Counted from the stretch's first letter, positions 49,077-60,018 are shown. The stretch is 64,000 nucleotides of DNA from Bartonella sp. AU18XJBT (GCF_028618595.1 NZ_JAQITE010000002.1:90196-154195); one strand, 5' to 3'. The notes: generated by a model not told the origin, from the sequence alone. A program made the numbers and translations.

Positions 49077-50411
49077 ATGATGACTGACAAAAACCAGATT
49101 GAGAAAGCAGTTTCGCTGGTTGAAGCAGCAAGGCGTTCTGGAGCAGATGCTGCTGATGCTGCTATTGTTCATGTTCATTCTACCAGTGTATCAGTTCGTT
49201 TTGGGAAAGTCGAATCGACAGAAGCAGCAGAGAGCAATGATTTTACTCTAAGGGTTTTTGTTGGAAAAAAAGTAGCAAGTGTTTCTGCTAATTTAGGATC
49301 TTATCCGCAAGAACTTGCGGAACGTGCTGTTGCGATGGCTAAAGCTTCTCCCGATAGTTTATTTGAAGGTTTGGCAGATAAAGAGTGTTTGGTTAAGAAT
49401 CCTAAAGATCTTGATCTTTTTGATGATTTTGTGCCAAGCAGTCATTTTTTAACAGAAGATGCTTTAAAAACGGAGGCAGCAGCTCTTGATGTTAAAGGTG
49501 TAAGCAATTCTGGTGGCGCTGCAACAGCTTATGGCCGTAGTGGGTTTATTCTTGTGACCAGCGATGGTTTTTGTGGCGCTTATCGCTCCAGTTGTTTTTC
49601 ACGTTCTTGTAGTGCTCTTGCAGGTGAAGGAACACAGATGGAGCGGGATTATGATTATACAACAGCCTTACATTTTTCTGATTTAGAGGCAGCAGAAACT
49701 GTTGGAAAGAATGCAGGTCTTGGTGCTGTCCGACGTTTGGGTGCAGTTCGTGCGGCAACTGGGGGCGTTGATGTTATTTTTAATCCGCGTACGGCTCGTG
49801 GAATTGCAGGGCATATCGCATCTATGGTCAATGGAGCTTCTGTGGCCCGTAAAACGAGTCTTTTACAGAATTTCTTAGGCAAGGAAGTAATGAAGCCTAA
49901 TGTTAATGTAACCGATCAACCTTTGCGATTACGTGGAAATGCTTCTCATCCTTTTGATGGAGAAGGGGTAGAGGGGCAAACACTCAATATTATTGAAAAT
50001 GGTATTTTAAAAAATTGGCTTCTTTCATCATCTACAGCACGTGAATTGGGACTTAAAACAAATGGACACGGTGTGCGTTCGGCATCATTAGTGCAGCCGA
50101 CAAGTACAAATTTTGCTATTGAACCGGGTTTAGTATCGCCTTGCGATATGATAAAAGATTTGCGAAATGGATTTTATGTGACCGAATTATTCGGTCATGG
50201 TATTGATTTTATTACTGGTCAGTATAGTCGTGGGGCTTCCGGTTTTTGGATTGAAAATGGTGAAATTGCTTATCCGGTGAGTGAAGTAACACTAGGTTCT
50301 GATTTGCTTCATATGTTAGCACATTTAACACCTGCCAATGATATTGATCGGCGTTATGGTACAGCAGCTCCAACATTGTTAATTGAAGGGATGACACTTG
50401 CAGGAAAATAA
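49077..50411 (+). CDS. TldD/PmbA family metalloprotease homolog (PmbA-like)
   Basis: 444-aa member of the U62/PmbA group. It shows the N-terminal alpha/beta domain (VRFGKVESTEAAESNDFTLRVFVGKK), a central ATGGVDVIFNPRTARG and the C-terminal GFYVTELFGHGIDFITGQYSRGASGFWIENGEIAYPV block; it lacks the HExxxH zinc motif of TldD, identifying it as the PmbA half. In E. coli TldD-PmbA processes small peptides. ATG ATG at the start leaves a one-codon ambiguity; the ribosome binding site is AGGGAG. It overlaps the cysQ-like gene by 14 bp. Confidence 0.92.
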   Translation: MMTDKNQIEKAVSLVEAARRSGADAADAAIVHVHSTSVSVRFGKVESTEAAESNDFTLRVFVGKKVASVSANLGSYPQELAERAVAMAKASPDSLFEGLADKECLVKNPKDLDLFDDFVPSSHFLTEDALKTEAAALDVKGVSNSGGAATAYGRSGFILVTSDGFCGAYRSSCFSRSCSALAGEGTQMERDYDYTTALHFSDLEAAETVGKNAGLGAVRRLGAVRAATGGVDVIFNPRTARGIAGHIASMVNGASVARKTSLLQNFLGKEVMKPNVNVTDQPLRLRGNASHPFDGEGVEGQTLNIIENGILKNWLLSSSTARELGLKTNGHGVRSASLVQPTSTNFAIEPGLVSPCDMIKDLRNGFYVTELFGHGIDFITGQYSRGASGFWIENGEIAYPVSEVTLGSDLLHMLAHLTPANDIDRRYGTAAPTLLIEGMTLAGK

Positions 50412-51201
50412 CACGCATCATTCTTCTGATTTAAATCTTTTGCGTGACGTTTGTCGAGAGGCAGGAGATTTAGCAATGCGGTATTTTGGGTGTACGTTGG
50501 ATGTTTGGATTAAAGAGGGTAATTCTCCAGTCAGTGAAGCAGATTTTGCTGTTGATCATTTTTTGAAAGAGAAGCTTCTTGGAGCACGTCCAAATTATGG
50601 ATGGATTTCAGAAGAAACAAAAGATAGTCGAGAACAACAAGATTATGAACGCTCTTTTGTTGTTGATCCTATTGATGGAACACGAGGTTTTCTTTCTGGC
50701 AGTTCTTATTGGTGTATTTCGGTTGCCATTATTGAGAATGGGCGTCCTATTGTGGGCGTTCTACAATGTCCGGCTCAAGGAGATGTTTATACAGCTGTCA
50801 CGGGTGGAGGGGCAACATTAAATGGGATAAAACTTCCTCGTTTAGCTTTTCAGGTTCATCGAAAATATAAAATTTCGCTTGATAAATCGCTCGCAGAAAA
50901 ATTACCAGATGATTTTCTCAATCGAGTCAATCTTTACCATTATCTTCCTTCTCTTGCTTACCGTATTGTTCTTGTTGCTCAAGATGAAATTGATATCGTA
51001 TTAGTTCGTCCGAATTGTCATGAATGGGATATTGCCGCTGCTGATCTTATTTTGCAGGAGTGTGGAGGGTGTTTTTTATCGCTTGATGCCTCTTTACTAT
51101 CTTATGGAATTGAACCTTACCAGTATGGACTTTTAATTGCTGGTAAAAATAATTGCTGTCAAGATATGATAGATGTTGTTCGTCAAACAAAGTTAGTTTA
51201 A
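50398..51201 (+). CDS. Inositol monophosphatase family protein, CysQ-like
   Basis: 267-aa Mg-dependent phosphatase. The metal-binding set appears in order: SEETKDS (Glu-Glu), VDPIDGTRGFLSG and, near the C-terminus, HEWDIAAADLIL. The best match in the pattern is the CysQ-type 3'(2'),5'-bisphosphate nucleotidase group, which clears PAP, though inositol-phosphatase activity cannot be excluded. A TTG start is inferred: GAAGGG lies 8 bp upstream and no nearer ATG precedes the conserved region (the first is residue 26). It begins inside the PmbA gene, so translation is coupled. Confidence 0.87.
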   Translation: MQENNTHHSSDLNLLRDVCREAGDLAMRYFGCTLDVWIKEGNSPVSEADFAVDHFLKEKLLGARPNYGWISEETKDSREQQDYERSFVVDPIDGTRGFLSGSSYWCISVAIIENGRPIVGVLQCPAQGDVYTAVTGGGATLNGIKLPRLAFQVHRKYKISLDKSLAEKLPDDFLNRVNLYHYLPSLAYRIVLVAQDEIDIVLVRPNCHEWDIAAADLILQECGGCFLSLDASLLSYGIEPYQYGLLIAGKNNCCQDMIDVVRQTKLV

Positions 51202-51247
51202 TCACGTAAAAGCACGCTAAAATAATCTAAATAATATAGAGGCACAT

Positions 51248-51493
51248 ATGACTGAAACCAACGAAAAAAAACAATATTTACATCTTGTATTTGGTGGGGA
51301 ATTAAAAAATCTTAACAGTAATCAATTTAAGAATCCTGATGATTTAGATGTGGTTGGTATTTTCTCAGATTATCAATCGGCGAAAGAAGCATGGCAGGCA
51401 AAAGCACAAAGCAGTGTAGATAATGCATTACAACGTTATTACATTGTAGATTTGCAGCCGTTTCTTGATGCTGAGTTAGGCGATGCAGAATAA
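51248..51493 (+). CDS. DUF4170 family protein
   Basis: 81-aa cytosolic protein with the DUF4170 pattern: LHLVFGGELKN near the start, then DVVGIFSDYQSAKEAWQAKA and RYYIVDLQPFLD. The family is nearly confined to Alphaproteobacteria and normally sits between cysQ and the Kdo transferase gene, as it does here; function unknown. It lies 46 bp after the cysQ-like gene. Confidence 0.85.
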   Translation: MTETNEKKQYLHLVFGGELKNLNSNQFKNPDDLDVVGIFSDYQSAKEAWQAKAQSSVDNALQRYYIVDLQPFLDAELGDAE

Positions 51494-52936
51494 AGCTTGA
51501 ATATTTGGTCATTATAGCCTGTAGATTGCTTCATGCTTTTGTTTAGTCGTCCTTTTTATAGGTACTTTCTTCGGGTAAAATAGAGCGTTGTAAAAAAGAA
51601 TATGCTTGTTGTTTAAAATTCATATGTTTTCTTAAGGAAACATCTCTCAAAGCACCAAAGTCCATTTCATAATAGTGGCCGTGCAAGGTATAAAATCTAT
51701 TGTTGCACCCCCATTTTTACGTTTAATAAAAATGCAAGATAGTTCTATCAACCTATTTACAACAGCAATATTATCATGACAGCGATCACTCGAAGTTTAT
51801 GATTATATTGTGAATAGTCACTTTGCTTTTGAATGGGGTATGAGACACTAATGCGTTAAGATTAATAAAAAAGTAGCATTATTAATGATACCAATGACTA
51901 CTCTGTTGAGATTATTAGCACTCTCTACTTATCCATTGGAATTTTTTCAATGGGTTATTACTGTAAGCTTAGAAACCATGAAAGTCGTTAGAAACTTACC
52001 AAAATCAAAAACTTAGAGAAACTGAATAGATTTATGAAGCTAACTTACCTCATAAGAGTTTCTTGAGTGTTCGTTTAAAGCTACAATCTATAAATTAGTC
52101 ATTTTGTGCTGATTATATACAATCTTAAAAGGAATAATATATCATGTTATCTCCTGAAAAGAGAGGATTTAAAATTTTGAAAACTCTTATTTAAATTGCT
52201 TTAAGACTTTTAAGAAACTCTCTCTTAAACAAGATTAGATTTTTCTGGGTTACCTTTAAGAAATTATATCACAATTTAAAATGAGAACTCTATACCGTTC
52301 AAAAGTTTTTTTAAGATTAGTTTTACATATTCATTTTATTGAAATGAAAACATAGAGATTGAGCTTCCTTTTAAACATATTTTATTTGTTGTATTTATAC
52401 AGGTTATAATGTCTATATGGGTTATTTTTTGAAAAATTGACAATACCTAACATATGTAAAAATAAGTTTTTTCTCTAAAATACCAACGTGCAAAACTGGA
52501 AGCCTCACTAAAATCATAAGAGGTATTTATTCAGTGATCTGAAAAAAATTGATACAATCTATATCATAGATTGTATGATATTTATCATTTATATTTTCAA
52601 AATTATAATCGACAAAAATGTAGCTTTGTTATTTTTTAAGTAAGATTTTTTATAGGGTGCAGAATGAAGTGATAAAATCGATATAAGTGACAAAATTTCA
52701 TTAAAAGAGATTTAAATAATGTGTATATATTATCTTTATAGGAAAAGTTTTAAAAAAATATGACGATAAAATTGCATTTTTGTCCTTTATGTATTGAATT
52801 TTCTTAGTATTTAAGCGTTTTTATATCAAGATATGGATGATATTAAAAAAATATGGATGCAACCAATAGTGTTGATGAATTTTTTAACAAAATAAGCATA
52901 TAGATATCTTAAAATAGCTGGATGAGGTGATTTTAA
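51494..52936. other. 1.4-kb gene-free region between DUF4170 and waaA
   Basis: Holds integrase remnant H (51520-51830). From about 51840 to 52900 the sequence is very AT-rich, with no open frame of note. In related Rhizobiales a DUF374-type lysophospholipid/lipid A acyltransferase gene often occupies this position; I can recognise no trace of it, so it is probably lost or located elsewhere. Confidence 0.5.
51520..51830 (-). pseudogene. Decayed P4-like integrase remnant, copy H
   Basis: On the minus strand FGALRDVSLRKHMNFKQQ reads in one frame, matching GALRNISLKQAR; further on RSILPEESTYKK and KQKHEAI match RSVLHEERKSIKK and KQKREAM. The segment RKNGG before it matches KRKNGSA of copy C. Frameshifts separate these parts. 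Unlike most copies its 5' flank fades out near 51830. Confidence 0.65.
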
Positions 52937-54259
52937 ATGGCAAAATTAAAGGCACATACGGCTCTTTTAAGCTATCGGATGATTGGTTTTTGCTTATGTC
53001 CTGTTATTCCTTTTTATTTGTTCTTTCGTGCTATTCGTGGAAAAGAAGAGTGGTGTCGCAAAAAAGAGCGTTTAGGTAAAAGTTCTCATGTACGCCCCCA
53101 AGGTTCGTTAGTTTGGTTGCATGCAGCAAGTGTTGGAGAGACACTTGCACTTGTTCCACTTGTAAATTATATTTTATCGTTGGAAATCAATGTTTTAATG
53201 ACAACTGGGACTGTGACATCTTCTACTCTTGTAAAAAAACATTTTGGTAATAGGTTAATTCATCAATATGCTCCTTTGGATTTAGATTTTGCAGTGCGCC
53301 GTTTTATTAGTCATTGGAAGCCTGATCTCGTCTTGATTTGTGAATCAGAAATTTGGCCTCTTCGTATTAAAGAACTGGCAAAAATGCGTATTCCGCAGAT
53401 TTTGGTGAATGCCCATATGTCTGAGCGTTCTTTTAAAGCTTGGCAAAAACGACGCGTTCTTGCCAAACATATTTTTAAGGATATTAATTTGGCGATTGGT
53501 CAAAACGAAAGAGATGTAGCTTATTACCATACACTTGGCGTAAAATCTGTTACGTTTTCTGGTAATCTCAAGGCGGATGTTTTTCTGGTTGAAAATCAAG
53601 CATTGCTTGCACGTTATCGTAATGCTATCGGCAATCGTCCAGTTTGGGCTGCTGTTTCAACACATGAAGGAGAAGAGGAGATTGCTTTTGAGGTCCATAA
53701 GATTGTTAAAAATTATTTGCCAGATTTATTAACAATTATTGTGCCTCGACATCCTGAACGTTCAGAAGATCTTATCAAAAAATGCGACAATGAGGGGTTG
53801 CGTTTTATTCGTAGGAGTAGAGATGCTGTTCCAAACATGAATACCGATATTTTGTGGGGGGATACAATTGGAGAAATGGGACTTTTTCTTCGCTTATCAA
53901 AAGCTTCTTTCGTTGGTAAATCGTTATGTGGAAAAGGTGGACACAATCCATTGGAATTGGCTTTGCTTGGTTCCGCTATTTTGACAGGACCTCATGTTTC
54001 AAATTTTCAAGAGATGTTTGAACAATTTTTAACGCATGATGCAGCATATATGGTTCAAGATACAAAACAGCTTGCTATTCAGGTATATAAGCTTTTAACA
54101 AATGAAACATTACGACAAGAAATGGTTGATAAGGCTCATGAAGTAGCGTCAGGTATGGCAGGTGCACTTGAGCGCACATTAAAGATTTTAGATCCATTTT
54201 TACAACCCCTTGTAATACAAACAGGTTTACGTCAGCGTCAGGGTAGATATGCATATTAG
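52937..54259 (+). CDS. waaA: 3-deoxy-D-manno-octulosonic acid transferase
   Basis: Kdo transferase (440 aa), using CMP-Kdo from KdsB to add Kdo to lipid IVA at the inner membrane. One N-terminal membrane segment (about residues 14-32); then [17 protein letters not shown] with the catalytic-type glutamate, [11 protein letters not shown], and the nucleotide-binding [20 protein letters not shown]. Start ATG after GAGGTGA. It overlaps lpxK by 11 bp. Confidence 0.95.
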   Translation: MAKLKAHTALLSYRMIGFCLCPVIPFYLFFRAIRGKEEWCRKKERLGKSSHVRPQGSLVWLHAASVGETLALVPLVNYILSLEINVLMTTGTVTSSTLVKKHFGNRLIHQYAPLDLDFAVRRFISHWKPDLVLICESEIWPLRIKELAKMRIPQILVNAHMSERSFKAWQKRRVLAKHIFKDINLAIGQNERDVAYYHTLGVKSVTFSGNLKADVFLVENQALLARYRNAIGNRPVWAAVSTHEGEEEIAFEVHKIVKNYLPDLLTIIVPRHPERSEDLIKKCDNEGLRFIRRSRDAVPNMNTDILWGDTIGEMGLFLRLSKASFVGKSLCGKGGHNPLELALLGSAILTGPHVSNFQEMFEQFLTHDAAYMVQDTKQLAIQVYKLLTNETLRQEMVDKAHEVASGMAGALERTLKILDPFLQPLVIQTGLRQRQGRYAY

Positions 54260-55289
54260 CGCCCCCCATTTTTGGTGGAAAAATAAAAGCTTTTTGCGTT
54301 TTGTATTAGCTCCAGTTTCATGGGGGTATGGTTATTTTTCAAGCCGTTTTATGACAAGACAGCCTCCTGTGCTTGATCTGCCAGTTTTGTGTATTGGAAA
54401 TTTTACATGTGGTGGAGCGGGTAAAACGCCGGTTGTTATTGCTTTTACCAAAGTGGCTAAAGAACTTGGTTTCGTACCTGGTATTGTATTACGTGGTTAT
54501 GGTGGATCAGTTAAAGGGGTACATCTTGTAAATGAGAAATATGATACTGCACATAATGTTGGAGATGAGGCACTTTTACTTGCACGGCATGCTTTTGTAG
54601 CTGTATCACCTAATCGTTATGCAGCAGCACAACGGTTGAAAAAAGAGGGATGTAATCTTATTTTAATGGATGACGGATTTCAAAGTCGCCGTCTTTACAT
54701 GGATTATGCGTTACTCGTTGTTGATGCGACGCGCGGTTTTGGTAATGGAGCTGTCTTTCCAGCAGGACCTTTGCGCGTACCATTAAAAACGCAGTTTTCT
54801 TTTATGGATAGTGTTTTATTGATTGGTCACTCCAATGCGTCCGATAATGTTGCTTTTCTTGTTTCTCGTACTGGAAAGCCTTTATATCGTGCTCATCTTA
54901 AGGTAAGTGCCTCTGATGAGGTTTCAGGAAAATCATTTTTGGCATTTGCCGGTATTGGCAATCCAGATAAATTTTTTAAATCTATTAAAGAATTATCTGG
55001 TCATGTGGTACAAACTTACACATATCCAGACCACTATTTTTTCACAGATAAAAATTTAAAAAGCCTTATACAAAAGGCTAAGATGCACAATTTATGGCTA
55101 GCAACAACAGCTAAAGATTATATCCGTACACGGACACTTCACACGCAAAAAGATTTGAAAAACCTTATTGTTTTTGATGTGAATGTCGCTTTTGTTCAAA
55201 AAGATTTCTGTCGTATGGTCCTTGAGGAGGTAATGATCCGCTTCAGAAAACGTTCCCTTGAATTTTCTTGTCTAAAAGGCAAAGGCTAA
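54249..55289 (+). CDS. lpxK: Tetraacyldisaccharide 4'-kinase
   Basis: Phosphorylates the 4' position of the lipid A disaccharide at the inner membrane, 346 aa. The P-loop [11 protein letters not shown] is at residues 50-60, with VLRGYGG and [12 protein letters not shown] (catalytic Asp pair) following. The start lies within waaA, so translation is coupled. Order waaA-lpxK-DUF2093(reverse)-mutL(reverse) is conserved in Rhizobiales. Confidence 0.95.
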   Translation: MHISAPHFWWKNKSFLRFVLAPVSWGYGYFSSRFMTRQPPVLDLPVLCIGNFTCGGAGKTPVVIAFTKVAKELGFVPGIVLRGYGGSVKGVHLVNEKYDTAHNVGDEALLLARHAFVAVSPNRYAAAQRLKKEGCNLILMDDGFQSRRLYMDYALLVVDATRGFGNGAVFPAGPLRVPLKTQFSFMDSVLLIGHSNASDNVAFLVSRTGKPLYRAHLKVSASDEVSGKSFLAFAGIGNPDKFFKSIKELSGHVVQTYTYPDHYFFTDKNLKSLIQKAKMHNLWLATTAKDYIRTRTLHTQKDLKNLIVFDVNVAFVQKDFCRMVLEEVMIRFRKRSLEFSCLKGKG

Positions 55290-55308
55290 ATTTATAGCTT
55301 TTAAGGGT

Positions 55309-55545
55309 CTATTTTTCTTTTGTTTTTAACAATTGCTTGAGATATGGGTTGCACTCAAGTTCGCGCTGATAGGAGATTTCACAACTAGCATATGCTTCTT
55401 GGCGGTGATGATTCCAATATTTTAAATCATCTATAGGGATTTTTTGCCCGCTAACAGCACAAATGGTATAGGTACCATACTCTATAATGTCATATCCATT
55501 ATTAGAATAATGGATTTTCGCTTTGCGTTCACTATCAGAAAACAT
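55309..55545 (-). CDS. DUF2093 family protein
   Basis: 78 aa, cytosolic. Contains KIHYSNNGYDIIEYGTYTIC and AVSGQKIPIDDLKYWNHHRQEAY, the whole of the short DUF2093 domain; the family is alphaproteobacterial and uncharacterised. The two cysteines around the IC...CEI core are not arranged as a zinc finger. ATG after AAGGAA. Convergent with lpxK with just 19 bp between stops. Confidence 0.87.
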   Translation of the reverse strand: MFSDSERKAKIHYSNNGYDIIEYGTYTICAVSGQKIPIDDLKYWNHHRQEAYASCEISYQRELECNPYLKQLLKTKEK

Positions 55546-55653
55546 TATAATTCCTTCTTACTGATACAAGAGATTCAAGAAAAGTGCCATAAGATATATT
55601 ATAAAGTCGAGAGTTAATTTAAAAATATTTTTCTTGATAAAATGCTTAAGATT

Positions 55654-57507
55654 TTATTTTCTGCCAAAAAGCCGTTCTATATCCGCCAATTTGAGCTCAA
55701 TATAAGTAGGGCGTCCATGATTACACGTACTTGTATTGGGTATTGCCTCCATTTGTCGTAACAGTGTGTTCATTTCTTCGGGGCGTAAAAGGCGCCCTGA
55801 CCGTATTGAACCGTGACAAGCCATCGTTGCTGCAACATAATCAAGCATTGCTTTTAAATTGTTTGTTGTATCATACTCCGCGGACTCATCTGCGAGATCT
55901 TTAATAAGGGCTTGGACGTTGATCTCTCCTAACATGGAAGGTGTTTCACGCACAACGATTGCTCCTGGTCCAAAAGGCTCTATTCCTAATCCAAATTTTT
56001 GCAAAGCATCTTTATGCGTTAAAAGGCATGTTGCATCCTCTTCAGAGAGTTCTACAATTTCAGGAATAAGTAATAACTGTGAAGGAAGCGGTTTGGAATA
56101 AAGTGCATTTTTGAGTGCTTCATAAACCAATCGTTCGTGAGCTGCATGCTGATCGACAATGATCAAACTATCTTGTGTTTGGGCGATAATATAGTTTTTA
56201 TGGATTTGTGCTCTGGCCGCTCCTAATGGATAAGATAATTCTTCTGATGAAGATGTAGTGTTTGGAATGTACGCATCTCCACTTGGTATATCTAAGCCCT
56301 CCATAATAGGAGTAGCATCTTCTTTTAAACCAAAAGAGCTGGTAATATCCAATGGTTTGTGAACCATTGAAGCGGCGGAAAAATGATGAGGCTGTGGGCT
56401 ATAAGAAGAGGATTGGTACGTGTTCTTAAAATTGCCTAACGGTTGTTGTGCCAATGGTTTTTGTATTTGAAATGCAGCTAGCGTTGCTTCAGAACGGGTT
56501 GAAGTAGGACGAATACCAGATTGCTGCAATGCTTCACGAATAGCTCCAACGATCAGACCACGAATTAATCCTGGATCACGGAATCGTACATCAGCTTTGG
56601 CTGGATGTACATTAACATCTACCTCAGCAGGTGGGAGATCAATAAAAAGAATAGCGACAGGATAACGATCTCGTGTTATGACATCAGCATAAGCGCCTCG
56701 GATAGCGCCCCATAGAAATTTATCACGTACGGGACGCCCATTAACATAAGCAAATTGATGAAGGCTGTTATTTCGGTTGAAAGATGGTAAACAGGCAAAA
56801 CCCGTTAAGCGCACTGCTTCGCGTTCAGCATTCAGTGCGATGCTATTAGGGGCGAATTCTTTTCCCATAATTTGCGTAATACGTTGTAATTGTCCTTGAA
56901 TATTATTTTCTGTAGCAGACAGTTCCATAGATGTTCTGTCTAGTCCTGAAAGAGAAAAGCGGATATGTGGAAATGCGATAGCAATTCGCTTAATCATATC
57001 GCTAATAGCATTTGTTTCAGCCCGATCAGTTTTCATAAATTTTAATCGTGCCGGCGTGACAAAGAAAAGATCACGAACTTCAACAATTGTTCCAAGATTT
57101 GCAGCAGCTGGTTTGGGTCCTACAATTTTTCCTGCAGTAACGGAAATTTCAGCAGCGCTCTCAGCATCTTTTGTTCGTGAAATGAGTTTGAGTTTAGCAA
57201 CAGAACCAATAGAGGGGAGGGCTTCTCCTCTAAACCCAAGGAAGCAAATATTGTGTACGTCATCGGTAATCTTTGAGGTACAATGGCGAGAAACTGCTAA
57301 AGTTAACTGATCTGCAGGAATTCCATGACCATTATCACTCACCTTTATAAAATTTTTTCCACCATTTGCTGTAATAATTTCGATGCGTGTTGCACCAGCA
57401 TCAATAGCGTTTTCAACAAGTTCTTTGACAACATTTGCTGGTCGCTCAATAACTTCACCAGCGGCGATTTGGTTAATAATATTTTCGCTAAGATGGCGTA
57501 TAATCAT
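55654..57507 (-). CDS. mutL: DNA mismatch repair protein MutL
   Basis: 617-aa GHKL ATPase. N-terminal [14 protein letters not shown] and [10 protein letters not shown] (ATP-binding) are intact. The C-terminal domain carries the endonuclease motif [12 protein letters not shown] near residue 450 (D-Q-H-A-x2-E-x4-E), so it should nick DNA itself, as expected for organisms that lack MutH. The linker between domains (about residues 330-420) is variable. It reads leftward, upstream of DUF2093. Confidence 0.96.
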   Translation of the reverse strand: MIIRHLSENIINQIAAGEVIERPANVVKELVENAIDAGATRIEIITANGGKNFIKVSDNGHGIPADQLTLAVSRHCTSKITDDVHNICFLGFRGEALPSIGSVAKLKLISRTKDAESAAEISVTAGKIVGPKPAAANLGTIVEVRDLFFVTPARLKFMKTDRAETNAISDMIKRIAIAFPHIRFSLSGLDRTSMELSATENNIQGQLQRITQIMGKEFAPNSIALNAEREAVRLTGFACLPSFNRNNSLHQFAYVNGRPVRDKFLWGAIRGAYADVITRDRYPVAILFIDLPPAEVDVNVHPAKADVRFRDPGLIRGLIVGAIREALQQSGIRPTSTRSEATLAAFQIQKPLAQQPLGNFKNTYQSSSYSPQPHHFSAASMVHKPLDITSSFGLKEDATPIMEGLDIPSGDAYIPNTTSSSEELSYPLGAARAQIHKNYIIAQTQDSLIIVDQHAAHERLVYEALKNALYSKPLPSQLLLIPEIVELSEEDATCLLTHKDALQKFGLGIEPFGPGAIVVRETPSMLGEINVQALIKDLADESAEYDTTNNLKAMLDYVAATMACHGSIRSGRLLRPEEMNTLLRQMEAIPNTSTCNHGRPTYIELKLADIERLFGRK

Positions 57508-57782
57508 AATAAATTCTAACAGGAATCCTAAGGCTTCTATAGAATAATTATGATAACATCATTTGTGCGACATTCAAGAATAAGAGAACATGAAAGGTAT
57601 TATTTTTACAATACCTCCTATTTTATTTTTAAAGAGCTCTTCATCATTCGAAGTATTTTATTTTATGATAACAACTTAGTTGGAAAAAACAGAAAAAATA
57701 GTTTTTATCACCTTAAAATAGCTTGCACCAATTTATCATCTAGGTCAAAAAAGAAACAATGTAAAAAGGGAAGGCAATATAT

Positions 57783-58871
57783 ATGGCGCGTATAAGCGGT
57801 ATTTTAGCAGATAGTGATATACAAGCTTTGATTGAGAATAACGTTCTCAAGGCTCAGTATCCATTTGATAGATCTCAAATACAACCAGCAAGTCTTGATC
57901 TTCGTTTAGGGGAGAAAGCTTATCGTATACGTGCTTCTTTTATGCCAGGACCTGATACAAAAGTTTTGGATAAGCTTGAGCGGTTAAAGTTGCATGAGTT
58001 TGATTTACGAGACGGAGCTGTTTTGGAAACGGGGTGTGTTTATATTGTTCCTCTTTTGGAAAGTTTAGCTTTACCAGAATTTTTATCTGCTGTTGCCAAT
58101 CCCAAAAGTTCTACAGGCCGATTAGATGTTTTTACACGTGTTATTACGGATAATGCTCAGGAGTTTGATAAAATTTGTGCTGGTTATCATGGTCCACTTT
58201 ATTTGGAAATTAGTCCACGCACATTTCCAATTTTGGTGCATACAGGCTCACATTTATCACAGCTTCGGTTTAGAAAAGGGAAAAGTTATTTAAATGAAAT
58301 AGAGTTGCACACTTTGCAAAGACAAGAAACACTGATATCGGAGGATTTTCCTAATATTAGCGTTGGTGGTATTGGTCTTTCCATTAATTTAAAGGGAGAC
58401 GAAAACGGGCTTATAGGTTATCGTGGTAAACATCATACAAGTGTTATTGATATTGATAAACGTGCTGTTGCCCACATTTTAGATTTTTGGGAACCTCTTT
58501 TTGATCATGGTCAAAGGGAGTTAGTTCTTGATCCTGATGAATTTTACATTTTAGTTTCACGAGAATCTGTTCATGTGCCTCCGCTTTATGCCGCAGAAAT
58601 GACACCCTTTGATCCTTTAGTTGGTGAGTTTAGGGTGCATTATGCAGGCTTTTTTGATCCAGGGTTTGGGCACAAGGAGGCGGGTGGAAAAGGAGCAAGA
58701 GCGGTTTTAGAAGTGCGGAGCCATGAAGTTCCTTTTATCTTAGAGCATGGTCAAATGATTGGGCGTTTGGTTTATGAGCATATGCTTAATCGACCATCAA
58801 CCCTTTATGGACATGATGTTGGATCACATTATCAAGCACAGGGTTTAAAGTTGTCCAAGCATTTTAAATGA
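57783..58871 (+). CDS. dcd: 2'-deoxycytidine 5'-triphosphate deaminase, long form
   Basis: Makes dUTP from dCTP. 362 aa, about double the E. coli Dcd length: this is the two-domain form found in Rhizobiales, with the Dcd/dUTPase pattern repeated (IQPASLDLRLGEKAYRIR near residues 32-49, NPKSSTGRLDVFTRVITDNA near 108-127, then EFYILVSRESVHVPPLYAAEM and HYAGFFDPGFGHK in the second half). ATG after AAGGGAAGG. It diverges from mutL. Confidence 0.88.
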   Translation: MARISGILADSDIQALIENNVLKAQYPFDRSQIQPASLDLRLGEKAYRIRASFMPGPDTKVLDKLERLKLHEFDLRDGAVLETGCVYIVPLLESLALPEFLSAVANPKSSTGRLDVFTRVITDNAQEFDKICAGYHGPLYLEISPRTFPILVHTGSHLSQLRFRKGKSYLNEIELHTLQRQETLISEDFPNISVGGIGLSINLKGDENGLIGYRGKHHTSVIDIDKRAVAHILDFWEPLFDHGQRELVLDPDEFYILVSRESVHVPPLYAAEMTPFDPLVGEFRVHYAGFFDPGFGHKEAGGKGARAVLEVRSHEVPFILEHGQMIGRLVYEHMLNRPSTLYGHDVGSHYQAQGLKLSKHFK

Positions 58872-60018
58872 GTTGGGAACTACGAATTTTGATAACATGT
58901 ATGCAGAAAGCCTATTTTGGATAAAAGAAAATTGTGTGCTTCGCAAAACCGGCGCCATTCTTTTAATTTTTAGTTTCCAAAGTTATCGCATTCCTTGCAT
59001 TTGAGAGGATATGAGAGGCATTTTTCTTCTTTTTTCAAGAGTTTTTATCTGTACGAACTCCGTTTATGATATGGAAAAGAATAGTTTTGATTATTTCATC
59101 ATGAAAAAAGCTAAAATGAAAGAGTTTTACTATATTCAATATGTTATTCATATTTATTATTATAATAAATCAATAAGTTACTGAAATTCAATATAACAGT
59201 AGTGTATTTGCTTATTCAAAATAAATATGCGAGATTGGATGCTACACTTGGCGCCATTTTTCTAGAGCTTAAATGACCAGTATATTTTATTGCGTATAAA
59301 AATTATCCTTAAGAGCCAATAAAGAAGTTTTTCACTACAGTAGTTTAGTAACAATTTTTTTAATAAACATTGTTCTAATTTTAGTAACTCATTTATAGCC
59401 TCAAAATATAATATTGCTATAAAATTATTCAATGCAATATGGGGATCTTCTATTAGTATGAATATTAAAATTTTTTTTATACTTTATGTGAATTAGGCAC
59501 TGTATATTTTTATAAACTTTCATGAATAAGTAACAGGTCTCAGTTTTGAATATTGATATAAGAAGATTTCTGGATGTATGCGACAGCTTTATTCCCAGTA
59601 TTAATAAAGGATCTTTTCATCTTTTGGGGGAGAGTATGGTTTATGCTTAATGATACTCTATATTCTTATAACCGATAATATAAGGACCTTTGGAGGGAGA
59701 AACGACTTGAAATTATAACTAATTAAGCTGCGGAGCAATCGCTTTCGAAGAGGTATTGGTTTAAAGAGAGTATAATATTTCAATTGCACATGAACAATAT
59801 ATGAGTAGATACGTTGTTAATGATACTTCATGCTGTGAGATTTTAAATTTGGATAAGAGAAATAAAGACGTTGTTTTTATCAATTAGTTTTTTTAGAAAG
59901 TTGCAATCTCTGTTGTTTTTATCTATTCAATAGAGTGTTTTGGGAGAATATCGAATAGGTAGGTGCACGGATTCGCTTTTATGTGTTTTAGGATGTCTTC
60001 TCTTTTCATTTAGGAACA
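58872..60018. other. 1.1-kb gene-free region upstream of the lactate dehydrogenase gene
   Basis: Contains integrase-element fragment I (58940-59190). The remainder is AT-rich without recognisable genes. The lldD promoter is expected near 59900-59990. Confidence 0.5.
58940..59190 (-). repeat. Integrase-element fragment, copy I (5' part)
   Basis: Minus-strand QIKTLEKRRKMPLISSQMQ matches the WIKTVQ...KMPLIN region of other copies. Flank words such as TATGATATGGAAAAGAATAG and the end ATAATAAATCAATAAGTTA are shared with copies D2 and G. No domain codons remain. Confidence 0.55.
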
